DNA from: Halomicroarcula saliterrae
GTDB taxonomy: Archaea; Halobacteriota; Halobacteria; Halobacteriales; Haloarculaceae
Length of the DNA: 64,000 bases
Reading direction: 5' to 3'
NCBI RefSeq assembly: GCF_031624395.1
Contig: NZ_JAMQON010000001.1
Location: forward strand, 1,116,001-1,180,000
Under the pieces are notes generated by a model. That model saw only the letters and a list, made by a program, of their open reading frames with translations, had not been told where the DNA came from and searched no databases. Each line of letters opens with the position of its first letter. Within the stretch, counting starts at the first letter, position 1. Made by a program: the position numbers and the translations under genes. Positions 17,476-24,927 of this stretch are shown piece after piece.

Positions 17476-19131
17476 CTACAGTCGCTTCGAGACGTACGGC
17501 CCGTCCTGCTTGTACCCCAGCTTCTCCCGGTAGTACTGCCGGACGCCGATGCCGGAGATGACGGCGATCTTCGAGAAGCCGGCGTCGCTGGCGAGTTCTT
17601 CGGCTTTCGCGAGCAGGCGCTTGCCGTACCCCTTGTGCTGGTGGTCGTCGTCGCCCGCGGTCTGGCCGACGCCGACGGAGTTGCCGTAGACGTGGAGTTC
17701 CCGGACGAGCGCGGCGTCCCGAAGCTCTCGGCGAACGGGGTCGTCGGGGAAGCGCAGCCGACAGAACCCGACCAGCACGTCCGTGTCGAAGTCCTCGAAC
17801 GAGATGAAATGCTCCGTGCCACCGCAGGCCTCGTAAGTCATGACGTCGAGTTCGACGTCTTCGGCGACCTCGTCCTTGTGGCCCGCCTCGCGACAGCGGA
17901 TACAGTCACACGACCAGTCGTGGTTCTCCATCTCCTTCCAGGCCAGCTGGCGGAGGTTGGACTTCCAGACGCCGCCCTCGATGAAGTCCGCCGGGATGTC
18001 GCGCTGGACCCGCTGGAGCCGGGTGTATCGGGGAATCATGTCCTTGATCTCGCCGACGAGCTTCGCGGCCTCCTCGTTTTGCAGCGGGTCGAAGTCGTTC
18101 TTTTTCCACCAGTCGTAGGTGACGGTGCCGGGGACGACGAGGGTCGGGTAGATCTTCAGGTAGTCGGGCTTCCAGCGCGACTCCGAGAAGAGGCGCCGGA
18201 AGTCCTCCAGACACATCTCCCTGGACATCCCGGGCTGGCCGGGCATCATGTGGAAGCCGACCTTGAACGCCGAATCCCTGAGCCGGCGGTTGGCGTCGAT
18301 GCTGGCCTGGACGCCGTGGCCCCGATGCATCTCCCGGTTGATGCGCTCGAAGGTGGTCTGGACGCCGACCTCGACTTTGGTGGCGCCCAGCCGGAGCATC
18401 CGGTCGATCTGCTCCGGGTCGCACCAGTCCGGCTTGGTCTCGAACGTGGTCGCGACGTTGCGCACGTCGGCCGTCTCGTTCTCGGCGACGACGTCCTCCA
18501 GATACCGGAACTCGTAGTCGTCCTCGGCGAAGCTGACGCCCTCGGCGGGCGAGGGGTCGGCGTCGACGTCGAAGTCGTTCATCGCCTCGATGGCCCGCTT
18601 GACGAACCACTCCTGGTAGTCGTGGCTCCGGGCGGTCATCGTCCCGCCCATGACGATGAGTTCGGCCTTGTCGACGGGGTGGCCGATCTCGCGCAGCTGG
18701 TTCAGCCGCAGCGTCACCTGTCCGTAGGGGTCGTAGTCGTTTTGCTCGCCGCGGGCGGCGGCGGGCTCGTGACCGGTGTAGGACTGGGCCGAGGAGAACT
18801 CCGAGTCCGGGCCGCCGGGACAGTAGAGACACTTCCCGTGGGGACACCGATGGGGCGAGGTCATGATGGCGATGGGCGAGACGCCCGACGCCGTCCGCAC
18901 GGGTTTGCGCTGGAGGACCTCCTCCAGCACCTCGCGGTGCTCCTGTGGCGCGTAGTCGAGCAGTTCGGAGTTCTGTGGGACCTTCGGGGCGGAGAACTCC
19001 CGACAGACGTCTATCTTGGCGCTCTCGACGTCGTCGCGCTCGACCTCGCCGGCCAGGATGCGGTCGACAAGCTCCGCACACACCTGCTGGAAGGCCTCCG
19101 TCTCCTCGGGGTCCGTCGTCTCCGTGCTCAT
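17476..19131 (-). CDS. elp3: Elp3: radical SAM/GNAT tRNA uridine-34 modification enzyme
   Basis: A 551-residue enzyme. The radical SAM cluster is C96-PHGK-C101-LY-C104 (CX4CX2C), followed by CPGGPDSEFSSAQSYTGHEP. The SAM domain continues with VMGGTMTARSHDYQEWFVKRA and VEVGVQTTFERINREMHRGH. A C-terminal GNAT acetyltransferase domain occupies about residues 400-551 (FDTDVLVGFCRLRFPDD, VYGNSVGVGQ, GYGKRLLAKAEELA). Archaeal Elp3 alone installs the carboxymethyl group at wobble U34 from acetyl-CoA. An additional Cys cluster (CDCIRCREAG, about residues 405-414) is characteristic of Elp3. The downstream SRPBCC gene begins nine bases after the stop. A TATA-like CTTATTC lies about 32 bases upstream of the ATG. 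Confidence 0.95.
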   Translation of the reverse strand: MSTETTDPEETEAFQQVCAELVDRILAGEVERDDVESAKIDVCREFSAPKVPQNSELLDYAPQEHREVLEEVLQRKPVRTASGVSPIAIMTSPHRCPHGKCLYCPGGPDSEFSSAQSYTGHEPAAARGEQNDYDPYGQVTLRLNQLREIGHPVDKAELIVMGGTMTARSHDYQEWFVKRAIEAMNDFDVDADPSPAEGVSFAEDDYEFRYLEDVVAENETADVRNVATTFETKPDWCDPEQIDRMLRLGATKVEVGVQTTFERINREMHRGHGVQASIDANRRLRDSAFKVGFHMMPGQPGMSREMCLEDFRRLFSESRWKPDYLKIYPTLVVPGTVTYDWWKKNDFDPLQNEEAAKLVGEIKDMIPRYTRLQRVQRDIPADFIEGGVWKSNLRQLAWKEMENHDWSCDCIRCREAGHKDEVAEDVELDVMTYEACGGTEHFISFEDFDTDVLVGFCRLRFPDDPVRRELRDAALVRELHVYGNSVGVGQTAGDDDHQHKGYGKRLLAKAEELASDAGFSKIAVISGIGVRQYYREKLGYKQDGPYVSKRL

Positions 19132-19285
19132 CGCTCGTACCCGAACTGGTCGTCTCTGCCGAATAAGCGTGTCGCTCGGGCGTACGCTGTGGCCCCCGTC
19201 GGGCCGGCCACCTGTCCAAGGACCGTCGATGACATATATATTGTATTATGCCAGTAGTTAAGTAGTTTAGATTTGTCCATCGGGT

Positions 19286-19420
19286 ATGAAAGAATCACCC
19301 GTCCCTCGCCGATACCAGCTCGGAATCAGCTCGATTCCGCCGCTCGACGACGATTCCGACGACTCCGCGGACGAGCCACACTGCGGAACGGACGAGCCGG
19401 ACCCCGACAGCGGCGAGTAG
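19286..19420 (+). CDS. Small acidic protein (44 aa), unknown
   Basis: Reads MKESPVPRRYQLGISS, then PPLDDDSDDSADEPHC and GTDEPDPDSGE before TAG. The composition (15 Asp/Glu among the last 25 residues, one Cys, one His) is typical of haloarchaeal coding sequence, and the reading frame uses G/C-ending codons throughout. A strong TATA-like run (catatatatt, 19228-19238) lies about 50 bases upstream and would leave a short leader. Nothing identifies the family. The alternative is a fortuitous frame in the Elp3 upstream region; the codon pattern and promoter favour a real gene. Confidence 0.45.
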   Translation: MKESPVPRRYQLGISSIPPLDDDSDDSADEPHCGTDEPDPDSGE

Positions 19421-19524
19421 CGCCGATACGCGTCGTCCAGCTATCACTCTCTCAGTCAGCGCGGAGCCGTCGCGGCGCGCTGACACGCACAGGATTGAAG
19501 ACCGCCGAGTCCTTCTGTGTGCGT

Positions 19525-19641
19525 ATGACGACTGCAGACAGCGACCGGCCGCAGTTCCGGGGCTGCGTGTTCTGTTACTCCGCGGAGTGGGCGGTCTACG
19601 GCGCGAAACGCGCCGTCGGAGCGGCGAAAACCGACGACTGA
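19525..19641 (+). CDS. Small CxxC protein (38 aa), unknown
   Basis: Reads MTTADSDRPQFRGCVFCY, then SAEWAVYGAKRAVGAAKTDD. It contains a single CVFC pair, a possible half zinc knuckle that could bind metal as a dimer, and a short amphipathic helix after it. Haloarchaea encode many CxxC micro-proteins of under 60 residues, several of which are regulatory; membership here is inferred from form only. It ends six bases before the stop of the convergent cupin gene. The frame is open upstream to 19273, but codon use before the ATG at 19525 does not look coding. Confidence 0.45.
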   Translation: MTTADSDRPQFRGCVFCYSAEWAVYGAKRAVGAAKTDD

Positions 19642-19647
19642 GCCGGG

Positions 19648-20136
19648 CTAGTCGTCCCAGTAGTCCAGTTCGGCGTGTCGGTCCAGATAGGTCGATATCG
19701 TCCGCTCGTCGCTGTCGCCGCCGGGCGCGGCGCCGGCATAGAGGCCGACCATCTCGCGGTCCGGGTAGACCGTGATGTCGGGCTCGTCCATGGTGCCACT
19801 CATCAGGAGCCGGAGGCCGTCGTCACCGGCTTCGACGTCGTGGGCGCTCTCCTCGCCGGCCGGCAGCGCGACGTAGTCGCCGGCTTCGAGGTCGTGTTCG
19901 GTCGCGTCGGGACCGAGATAGAGGGTCCCGCCGCCGTCGAGGACGAATATCGACTCCTCGTTGCCCTCGTGGTAGTGTCGCAGCCAGAGCCGTTTGCCCG
20001 CCGGCACCTCGTACAGGCTGGCGCCGAGTTCCTCGCCGCCGGCCGCCTCGGCCAGCTTCTTTCGTCTGAACTGGCGGTCGCCGTGGTCGTGTTCGGTCCA
20101 CCCGACGTCGTCCGCGTTGACGGGGCCGTCGCTCAT
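19648..20136 (-). CDS. Cupin-domain protein
   Basis: A 162-residue protein with a single cupin barrel at about residues 35-115. Motif 1 appears as RLWLRHYHEGNEESIFVLDGGG, here given in parts as LRHYHEGNEE (two His and a Glu as metal ligands) and FVLDGGGTLYLG; motif 2 is AGDYVALPAGEESAHDVEAG, with the fourth His. The C-terminus ends RTISTYLDRHAELDYWDD. Cupins of this type include sugar isomerases, dioxygenases and simple ligand-binding proteins, and nothing here selects one. No signal peptide is present. It lies alone between the small CxxC gene and the RecJ-like gene. Confidence 0.82.
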   Translation of the reverse strand: MSDGPVNADDVGWTEHDHGDRQFRRKKLAEAAGGEELGASLYEVPAGKRLWLRHYHEGNEESIFVLDGGGTLYLGPDATEHDLEAGDYVALPAGEESAHDVEAGDDGLRLLMSGTMDEPDITVYPDREMVGLYAGAAPGGDSDERTISTYLDRHAELDYWDD

Positions 20137-20175
20137 ACCGAGTCGACAGCGAGCGGGGAAAAAAGTCCTGCGTCG

Positions 20176-22389
20176 CTACAGGGCCGCCGCGAGCCGCTCC
20201 AGCGTCGCGTCGAGCACCGCGTCGCGCTCGCCGGCGAGGTATCGGATGGAGCCGTCACGAACGCTCCGGGTCGTCACACCGCCCTCGGGGACGGCCTCGT
20301 CGACGTCGGCCACCAGTTCGTGCAGGTCCACGTCGGCGTCGGTTCGGACGTACAGCGTGTCGGTGTCGACGCCGACGACGGCGTCCGCGTCACCGCGAAC
20401 CGAGCGGTGGAGCTCGTCCAGCAGGAGCGTCTCCGGCGGGAACTCGTACTGGTGGGAGTAGGCGTCCGTGTCCAGTACGGCGACCGTCGCGTCGTCGACG
20501 GTTCGGTAGTCGAGGTTGGCCTCGGCTGTCGCGACCTCTTCGTCGACCTTCTCGCGGAACTGCTCTGCCACGTGGCCGGCGAGCCCGCCCACGTCGCTCT
20601 CGTCGTCGCCGAACACGAGGTCGGTGATGAGCTCGCGCTTGTCCTCGTAGGACTGGTAGTGGGCCTCCAGCGCGACGGCCTCGCGGAGCTGTGCGACCGC
20701 CTCGGCGTCGTAGCCCGCCGCGTCGGCGAGGTCCACGTAGGCCTCTGGGGCGTCCTCCCAGAAGCTGACAGCCGGCAGGTGGCGCAGGTCCTCGCGCACG
20801 TCCCCGTTGACGTGGGCGGCGACGTTGGCCGCGAGCGCCGTCGCGGTCGTGTCGGGCGCGTCGGCCAGGCTCGGCGAGACGACGGCGTCGACGGCGTCGG
20901 TGACCGCGCCGTCGACCTCGATGTCGTCGACGACGACGGTGGGCGCGCCGTAGACGTTCAGCAGGTCGAAGCCGTCGAGGCTCTCGCGGGTGCCCCCGGC
21001 CGCGACGAAGACGAACAGCGGGAGCGCCTCGTCGTGGCGCGCGCGGTTGTCCAGCATCTGCGAGGTGTCCTTCGTGGCGTCGTCCATGTCGTAGACGCCG
21101 CCCTCAAGCGGTCGGCGGTCGAAGTAGTGGTACTGCGCGTCCGACCGCCGGTGCTGGTCGGTGACGAGCGGGAGCGTCGCACGCTCCAGCGCGCTGCCGG
21201 CCAGATAGCCGTCGGCGGTGTTGGCGTGGCGGACGATGACCGGACGGTCAGTGAGCACGGCCTTCCGAATCTCGGTGGCCGCCTCGACCAGGTCCGCGGA
21301 GAGGGCCTCGATGGTCGGGTCCTCGGCGAGCGGGGAAACGGCGTCCGGTCGGGCCTCGTCGTCCAGCGCGTCGGCGAGTCGCTGTTCGACGGCGTCCCGT
21401 TCGGCCTCGTCGAGCACGGCGAGGTCCTCGGTCTCGACCTGCAGTTCGCCGCGGCGTCGGCGCACTTCGCCGTCGAGTCGGGCGAAATCGCCCTCTTCGA
21501 CGTCGGGGTAGGCGCGGACGCCCGCTTCGACGAACGCGGCGCAGTCGACGGTGCCGGTCTCGTCGTGGAGCTCGAAGACGGTCGGGCCGGACGTCTGCCG
21601 GACGCCGACTATCTCGCCTTCGAGTCGGATGTCGTCGCCGACGTGGTCTTCGAGGCTACCGATGGCGACTGTCGCCGGGGCATCGTCGGTCGTGTCCGAG
21701 TCGGCGTCGGCTCCGTCGCCGGCCGTTCCCTCCGTGGCCGTCTCGGTGCCAGTCGACGCGACGACGGCCGTGTCGGTGGGGTTCTCGGCGTCGGTGGTCT
21801 CGCCGACCGTGCCGACGGCGGTCCCCTCGGAGTGGTCGTCGTCGGTCGCCGTCTGCTCGTCGGTCGCCTCGTCTTCAGTTCGGGGCGCCGGGTCGCTGTC
21901 GTCGGCGTCCGCTTCGACCTGGTCGGCGTCGCTCGCGTCTTCCGTCGAAGGGGACTGAGCCGACGGCCCGTCCCCGTCAGCGTTTCCCGAGTCGTCCTCT
22001 TCCTCGTCCAGCAGCGTCGAGTGCCCCACGTCGGGGTCGTCGACGAGGACGCCGCGGAACTCGCGTTCGGCCTGTCGGATGGACCAGCCGAGATCCACGT
22101 TACCGTTGTCGCGGACGTTCTTGACCTGCACGTACACCTCGTCGCCCGGCTCCCAGTCCAGCGAATCGAGTCGCTGGTCCAGTTCGCTGCGGTGGAGCAG
22201 GCCGGTGACGCTGTCACCGATGTCGACGAAGACGCCGAACTCGGCGAAGCCGTCCACGTTACCGCGGTAGTATCGACCAACGTTGAGCTGGTCGGCGCTA
22301 TTCCCTCGGAACTCGAACAACGCGTCCTCCTCGTGGAGGTCACAGATGTGTCCGTCGACGGATGTGCCGCAAATGATACACGAACCCAT
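20176..22389 (-). CDS. Archaeal RecJ-like DHH/OB protein with zinc knuckle and S1 domain
   Basis: A 737-residue protein starting MGSCIICGTSVDGHIC. An N-terminal zinc knuckle (C4, C7, C16, H19) is followed by an S1 RNA-binding domain (about residues 33-105: GRYYRGNVDGFAEFGVFVDI), an acidic low-complexity linker (120-235) and an OB-fold (about 245-325: EGEIVGVRQTSGPTVFELHD). The C-terminal half aligns in layout with the archaeal RecJ/DHH family (COG1107). The expected DHH motifs look altered: RHANTADGY (387-395) and VVVDDIEVD (485-493), with no DHH triad. It may therefore bind nucleic acid without nuclease activity. It is transcribed away from the preceding gene at 22465, on the same strand with a 75-base gap. 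Confidence 0.85.
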   Translation of the reverse strand: MGSCIICGTSVDGHICDLHEEDALFEFRGNSADQLNVGRYYRGNVDGFAEFGVFVDIGDSVTGLLHRSELDQRLDSLDWEPGDEVYVQVKNVRDNGNVDLGWSIRQAEREFRGVLVDDPDVGHSTLLDEEEDDSGNADGDGPSAQSPSTEDASDADQVEADADDSDPAPRTEDEATDEQTATDDDHSEGTAVGTVGETTDAENPTDTAVVASTGTETATEGTAGDGADADSDTTDDAPATVAIGSLEDHVGDDIRLEGEIVGVRQTSGPTVFELHDETGTVDCAAFVEAGVRAYPDVEEGDFARLDGEVRRRRGELQVETEDLAVLDEAERDAVEQRLADALDDEARPDAVSPLAEDPTIEALSADLVEAATEIRKAVLTDRPVIVRHANTADGYLAGSALERATLPLVTDQHRRSDAQYHYFDRRPLEGGVYDMDDATKDTSQMLDNRARHDEALPLFVFVAAGGTRESLDGFDLLNVYGAPTVVVDDIEVDGAVTDAVDAVVSPSLADAPDTTATALAANVAAHVNGDVREDLRHLPAVSFWEDAPEAYVDLADAAGYDAEAVAQLREAVALEAHYQSYEDKRELITDLVFGDDESDVGGLAGHVAEQFREKVDEEVATAEANLDYRTVDDATVAVLDTDAYSHQYEFPPETLLLDELHRSVRGDADAVVGVDTDTLYVRTDADVDLHELVADVDEAVPEGGVTTRSVRDGSIRYLAGERDAVLDATLERLAAAL

Positions 22390-22464
22390 TGACCGATGCA
22401 AGCAGGTGGGGCCTAAAACTGTTGTCGAATTCCGCGCGAGAGAAACGGGTGGGTACTGACGGGC

Positions 22465-22728
22465 TCAGTCTAGCACGTCGCCCTCGGATTCGAGCATTTC
22501 GAGCCCCTCTGCGACCGCTCTGGCCTGTTCGGGGAACAGGGCGACCTCTATCTCGCTCCCCTGTTCGTCCTCGAAGGCGACTTTGACGCGCTTGTCGCCG
22601 TACTCGCGCACGTCGACACCCTCGATGTCGTACATCTTCACCGTCGCCTGCTTGTTCGACGGGCCGACGTTCTTGAACGCGCCGTCTTTCAGTTCGAGCA
22701 TGAAGTCGTCGATGTCCAGCGTGAGCAT
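22465..22728 (-). CDS. Conserved haloarchaeal hypothetical protein (87 aa)
   Basis: A small acidic protein, MLTLDIDDFMLELKDGAFKN at the start and ARAVAEGLEMLESEGDVLD at the end. It is predicted to be a beta-rich domain (VKMYDIEGVDVREYGDKRVKVAFED) with a C-terminal helix and no membrane segment, Cys pair or catalytic signature. I do not recognise the family. It lies between the RecJ-like gene and the Yip1 protein, all on the minus strand, with 21 bases to the Yip1 stop, so it is plausibly cotranscribed with Yip1. Confidence 0.75.
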   Translation of the reverse strand: MLTLDIDDFMLELKDGAFKNVGPSNKQATVKMYDIEGVDVREYGDKRVKVAFEDEQGSEIEVALFPEQARAVAEGLEMLESEGDVLD

Positions 22729-22749
22729 ACCCGCCCTACGCGCCCGCGA

Positions 22750-23382
22750 CTAAAGTCCGCTCGCACTCGCCAGCGTCGTCAGGGCGTCGAAGCCCCGGAA
22801 GCCGTAGCCAAACAGTATCGCCGCCGGCACGGCACCGACGGCGACCGCTTTCGGCAGGCCGATGTCGTGGACGACGGTCGTGCCGACGACGTACAGCGCG
22901 GCCCCCCAGAGCGTGACGAGCACGCGGAGCTCCGGGAACGGGAGCCCGGCGACGACGCAGGGGGCCATCGCGTAGCACATGACCTGGACCGTCTCGCTGA
23001 TGCCGCCCCGCTCGGGCGCGGTCGGGATGAGCAGGAGTGTCTGGATAGCCGCGGTCAGGTGGACCGTGATGGGCGCGACGAAGACGATGATACCCAGCAG
23101 GGCGAGCGCGGCGACGCCGGGCGTGAAATCGCCGATAGCCGGGTACTGGAACGGGCCGGTCGAGAGGACGCCGCGGCTCGCGAGTTCGACGACTGCGTAC
23201 CGGCTGGCCTCCTCGACGAGGACCACCAGCGACGCGAAGATGAGCCCCGGCGCCTGGTCGCCCGGGGCGATGCCAGTCCGGAAGAACCGTCGCGGTCGCC
23301 GGAGGACTTCCGCCCAGGCCCGCACGATGGCCACCGGCCCGCGGTCGCGCCCCGTCCCGGTGGTCTCGACCCACTGTGTCAC
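22750..23382 (-). CDS. YIP1-family membrane protein
   Basis: A 210-residue polytopic protein starting MTQWVETTGTGRDRG. After an amphipathic N-terminal helix (AWAEVLRRPRRFFRTGIAPGD, a typical Yip1 entry segment), about five hydrophobic spans follow: APGLIFASLVVLVEEASRY, GVAALALLGIIVFVAPITVHL, VMCYAMAPCVVAGL, LVTLWGAALYVVGTTVV and AVAVGAVPAAILFGYGF. The Cys-Tyr-Ala-Met-Ala-Pro motif is characteristic of prokaryotic Yip1 proteins. Their function in archaea is not known; in eukaryotes the family is linked to membrane trafficking. A 56-base tandem repeat array lies between its start and the next gene upstream. Confidence 0.82.
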   Translation of the reverse strand: MTQWVETTGTGRDRGPVAIVRAWAEVLRRPRRFFRTGIAPGDQAPGLIFASLVVLVEEASRYAVVELASRGVLSTGPFQYPAIGDFTPGVAALALLGIIVFVAPITVHLTAAIQTLLLIPTAPERGGISETVQVMCYAMAPCVVAGLPFPELRVLVTLWGAALYVVGTTVVHDIGLPKAVAVGAVPAAILFGYGFRGFDALTTLASASGL

Positions 23383-23453
23383 GACTGTGGGTGAGGACTC
23401 GGCCAGTAAGAGAATTCCGAGTCGCAGTCAGCGGCGCCGCTCTGGCTGCCCAT

Positions 23454-23585
23454 TACGAGTTCGGGCACGAGGCCGACGCCAACCCCCCGGCACCTTCGGT
23501 GCTGACGCTTACGAGTTCGGGCACGAGCCCTACGCCAACCCCCCGGCACCTTCGGTGCTGACGCTTACGAGTTCGGGCACGAGGC
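23454..23585. repeat. 56-base intergenic tandem repeat, 2.4 copies, hairpin per unit
   Basis: Copies start at 23454 and 23510, with a partial third at 23566 (tacgagttcgggcacgag). Each full unit contains GCACC-TTC-GGTGC, a 5-bp hairpin with a 3-base loop, and the run aaccccccgg. The period is exactly 56 bases, so no reading frame is kept. The array fills most of the space between the FMN reductase stop and the Yip1 start. Confidence 0.9.
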
Positions 23586-23593
23586 CCTCACGG

Positions 23594-24172
23594 CTAATCG
23601 TCAGCACCGACGTTCTCTGTGCTCTCTAGACACGGCGGGTCGGGCTCGATGTTGGCGTACTGGACGGCCTCCTCGCCCAGCCGCGCGACCCGCTCGTCGA
23701 TGCCCTCGTCGGTAATCGTCCCGTCTTCGACGACGTCGCGGGCTCGCGGCACGGCGGCCTGGTGCGGGATGACCCAGCAGTCGAGCGCGCGACAGACCGA
23801 CCGGAGGTGTTCGAGAGCCGTGATGGGGAACCCGCCGCCGGCGACGGCCAGCAGGCCGACCGTCTTGTTCTCGAACTCGTCGAAGCCGCAGTAGTCGAGC
23901 GCGTTCTTCAGCGGCGCGGAGTACGAGCCGTGGTACACCGGCGTCCCGAGCAGTATCGAGTCGGCCTCGCGAATCCGGCGCCGTACCTCGGGCGCGTCGC
24001 CCGCTTCGCGGTCGTCCGCGTCGAAGACGGGGAGGTCGCACTCGCGGAGGTCGAGCAGTTCTGTCGTTCCGCCGGCGTCCGCGGCCGCGTCGAGGGCGCG
24101 TTCGACGGCGATGTCGGTGTAGCTCCCGTCGCGCAGGCTGCCGGCGATACCGACGACGTGCGGTCGTGCCAT
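23594..24172 (-). CDS. NAD(P)H-dependent FMN reductase
   Basis: A 192-residue flavodoxin-like protein starting MARPHVVGIAGSLRDGSYTD. The phosphate-binding loop of FMN reductases is GSLRDGSYT, and the ring-contacting segments are GTPVYHGSYSAPLKNALDY and LLAVAGGGFP. These proteins use NAD(P)H to reduce FMN, quinones or azo compounds; the substrate is not evident. The ATG at 24172 is preferred over one nine codons upstream because the beta strand HVVGIAGS should be near the N-terminus. The cytoplasmic protein is followed by the 56-base repeat region. Confidence 0.88.
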   Translation of the reverse strand: MARPHVVGIAGSLRDGSYTDIAVERALDAAADAGGTTELLDLRECDLPVFDADDREAGDAPEVRRRIREADSILLGTPVYHGSYSAPLKNALDYCGFDEFENKTVGLLAVAGGGFPITALEHLRSVCRALDCWVIPHQAAVPRARDVVEDGTITDEGIDERVARLGEEAVQYANIEPDPPCLESTENVGADD

Positions 24173-24291
24173 GCGTTGACTCAGACGGCGGCGGGCCAAA
24201 GTGGTAGCGGTCGGTCCGGGTGGCTCTCCCAGCGGCGTGGCTACGCTGTCGGAGGCTCACTTTCGTACAGCTGGCGCTCGTAGGACCTCCC

Positions 24292-24828
24292 ATGAGAGAG
24301 ACGGTTGCGGATTTCCGACCGGACCTCCCCTACCGAATTCGGCATCTGATCGGCCCGTGGCTGACCGGCGTCGCACGGCTGGTCGGCCAGCCGGAGTTCA
24401 AGCTCCACCGGTCTGGCTACGCCGGAACGGTCGAGCTACCACGGGACGAGCTCGAACGGGAACTAACCCGGGGCGGCTTCGCGTGGGGGCCAGTCAGCTG
24501 GTACCACCAGCCCGCGGTCGGCTCCGACCCGGACGGGAGCTGGACGTTCCGGCGGGCCCCGCTGTCGGACCGACAGCTTCACGTCATCCTCATCGCCCGT
24601 GCGCCCGACCGCATCGACGTCTACGCACACTGGGAGTACAGCTGGCTCAGACACCCGATCAAACACGCCAGACAGCTCGGTATCGACCGTGAGGCCGGCT
24701 CGGCGACAATGCGCAAGTGGCTCGACAGGCGCGACGTCGACTACGAGTCCAACTCACGGACCCGGCGGAAGGTCGGGCGTGCCGTCCGCCGCGTCGCGGC
24801 GCCGCTTCTCGGCCGGGTGACGCCCTGA
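24292..24828 (+). CDS. Conserved hypothetical protein (178 aa)
   Basis: Starts MRETVADFRPDLPYRIRHLIG; 178 residues without signal peptide or membrane segment. Visible features are PEFKLHRSGYAGTVELPRDE, WYHQPAVGSDPDGSWTFRR and HVILIARAPDRIDVYAHWEYSWLRHPIKHA (its core is VYAHWEYSWLRHP). The C-terminus is strongly basic (RTRRKVGRAVRRVAAPLLGR), unusual in this acidic proteome and suggesting nucleic-acid or membrane-surface binding. I do not recognise the family. An ATG 24 codons upstream is rejected because the intervening residues are not coding-like. It is divergent from the FMN reductase. Confidence 0.7.
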   Translation: MRETVADFRPDLPYRIRHLIGPWLTGVARLVGQPEFKLHRSGYAGTVELPRDELERELTRGGFAWGPVSWYHQPAVGSDPDGSWTFRRAPLSDRQLHVILIARAPDRIDVYAHWEYSWLRHPIKHARQLGIDREAGSATMRKWLDRRDVDYESNSRTRRKVGRAVRRVAAPLLGRVTP

Positions 24829-24896
24829 TAGCGGCTGCCCGATGGGGCAGCGTTCCAGCGTCGAAAACCGGGCCCCGCGGAGGGTCCCTACCTCGG

Positions 24897-24902
24897 TTTT
24901 AT
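24897..24902 (+). promoter_or_regulatory. TATA element for the APC permease operon
   Basis: TTTTAT is centred about 28 bases before the permease ATG at 24928, consistent with a leaderless transcript covering the permease and the universal stress protein. Confidence 0.6.
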
Positions 24903-24927
24903 CCCCGATGTACGGTAACACGTAACT

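Noticed and set aside
19675-22392. 905-residue plus-strand frame
   Set aside because: It is the mirror of the cupin and RecJ-like genes; Val/Gly/Arg-rich composition without motifs.
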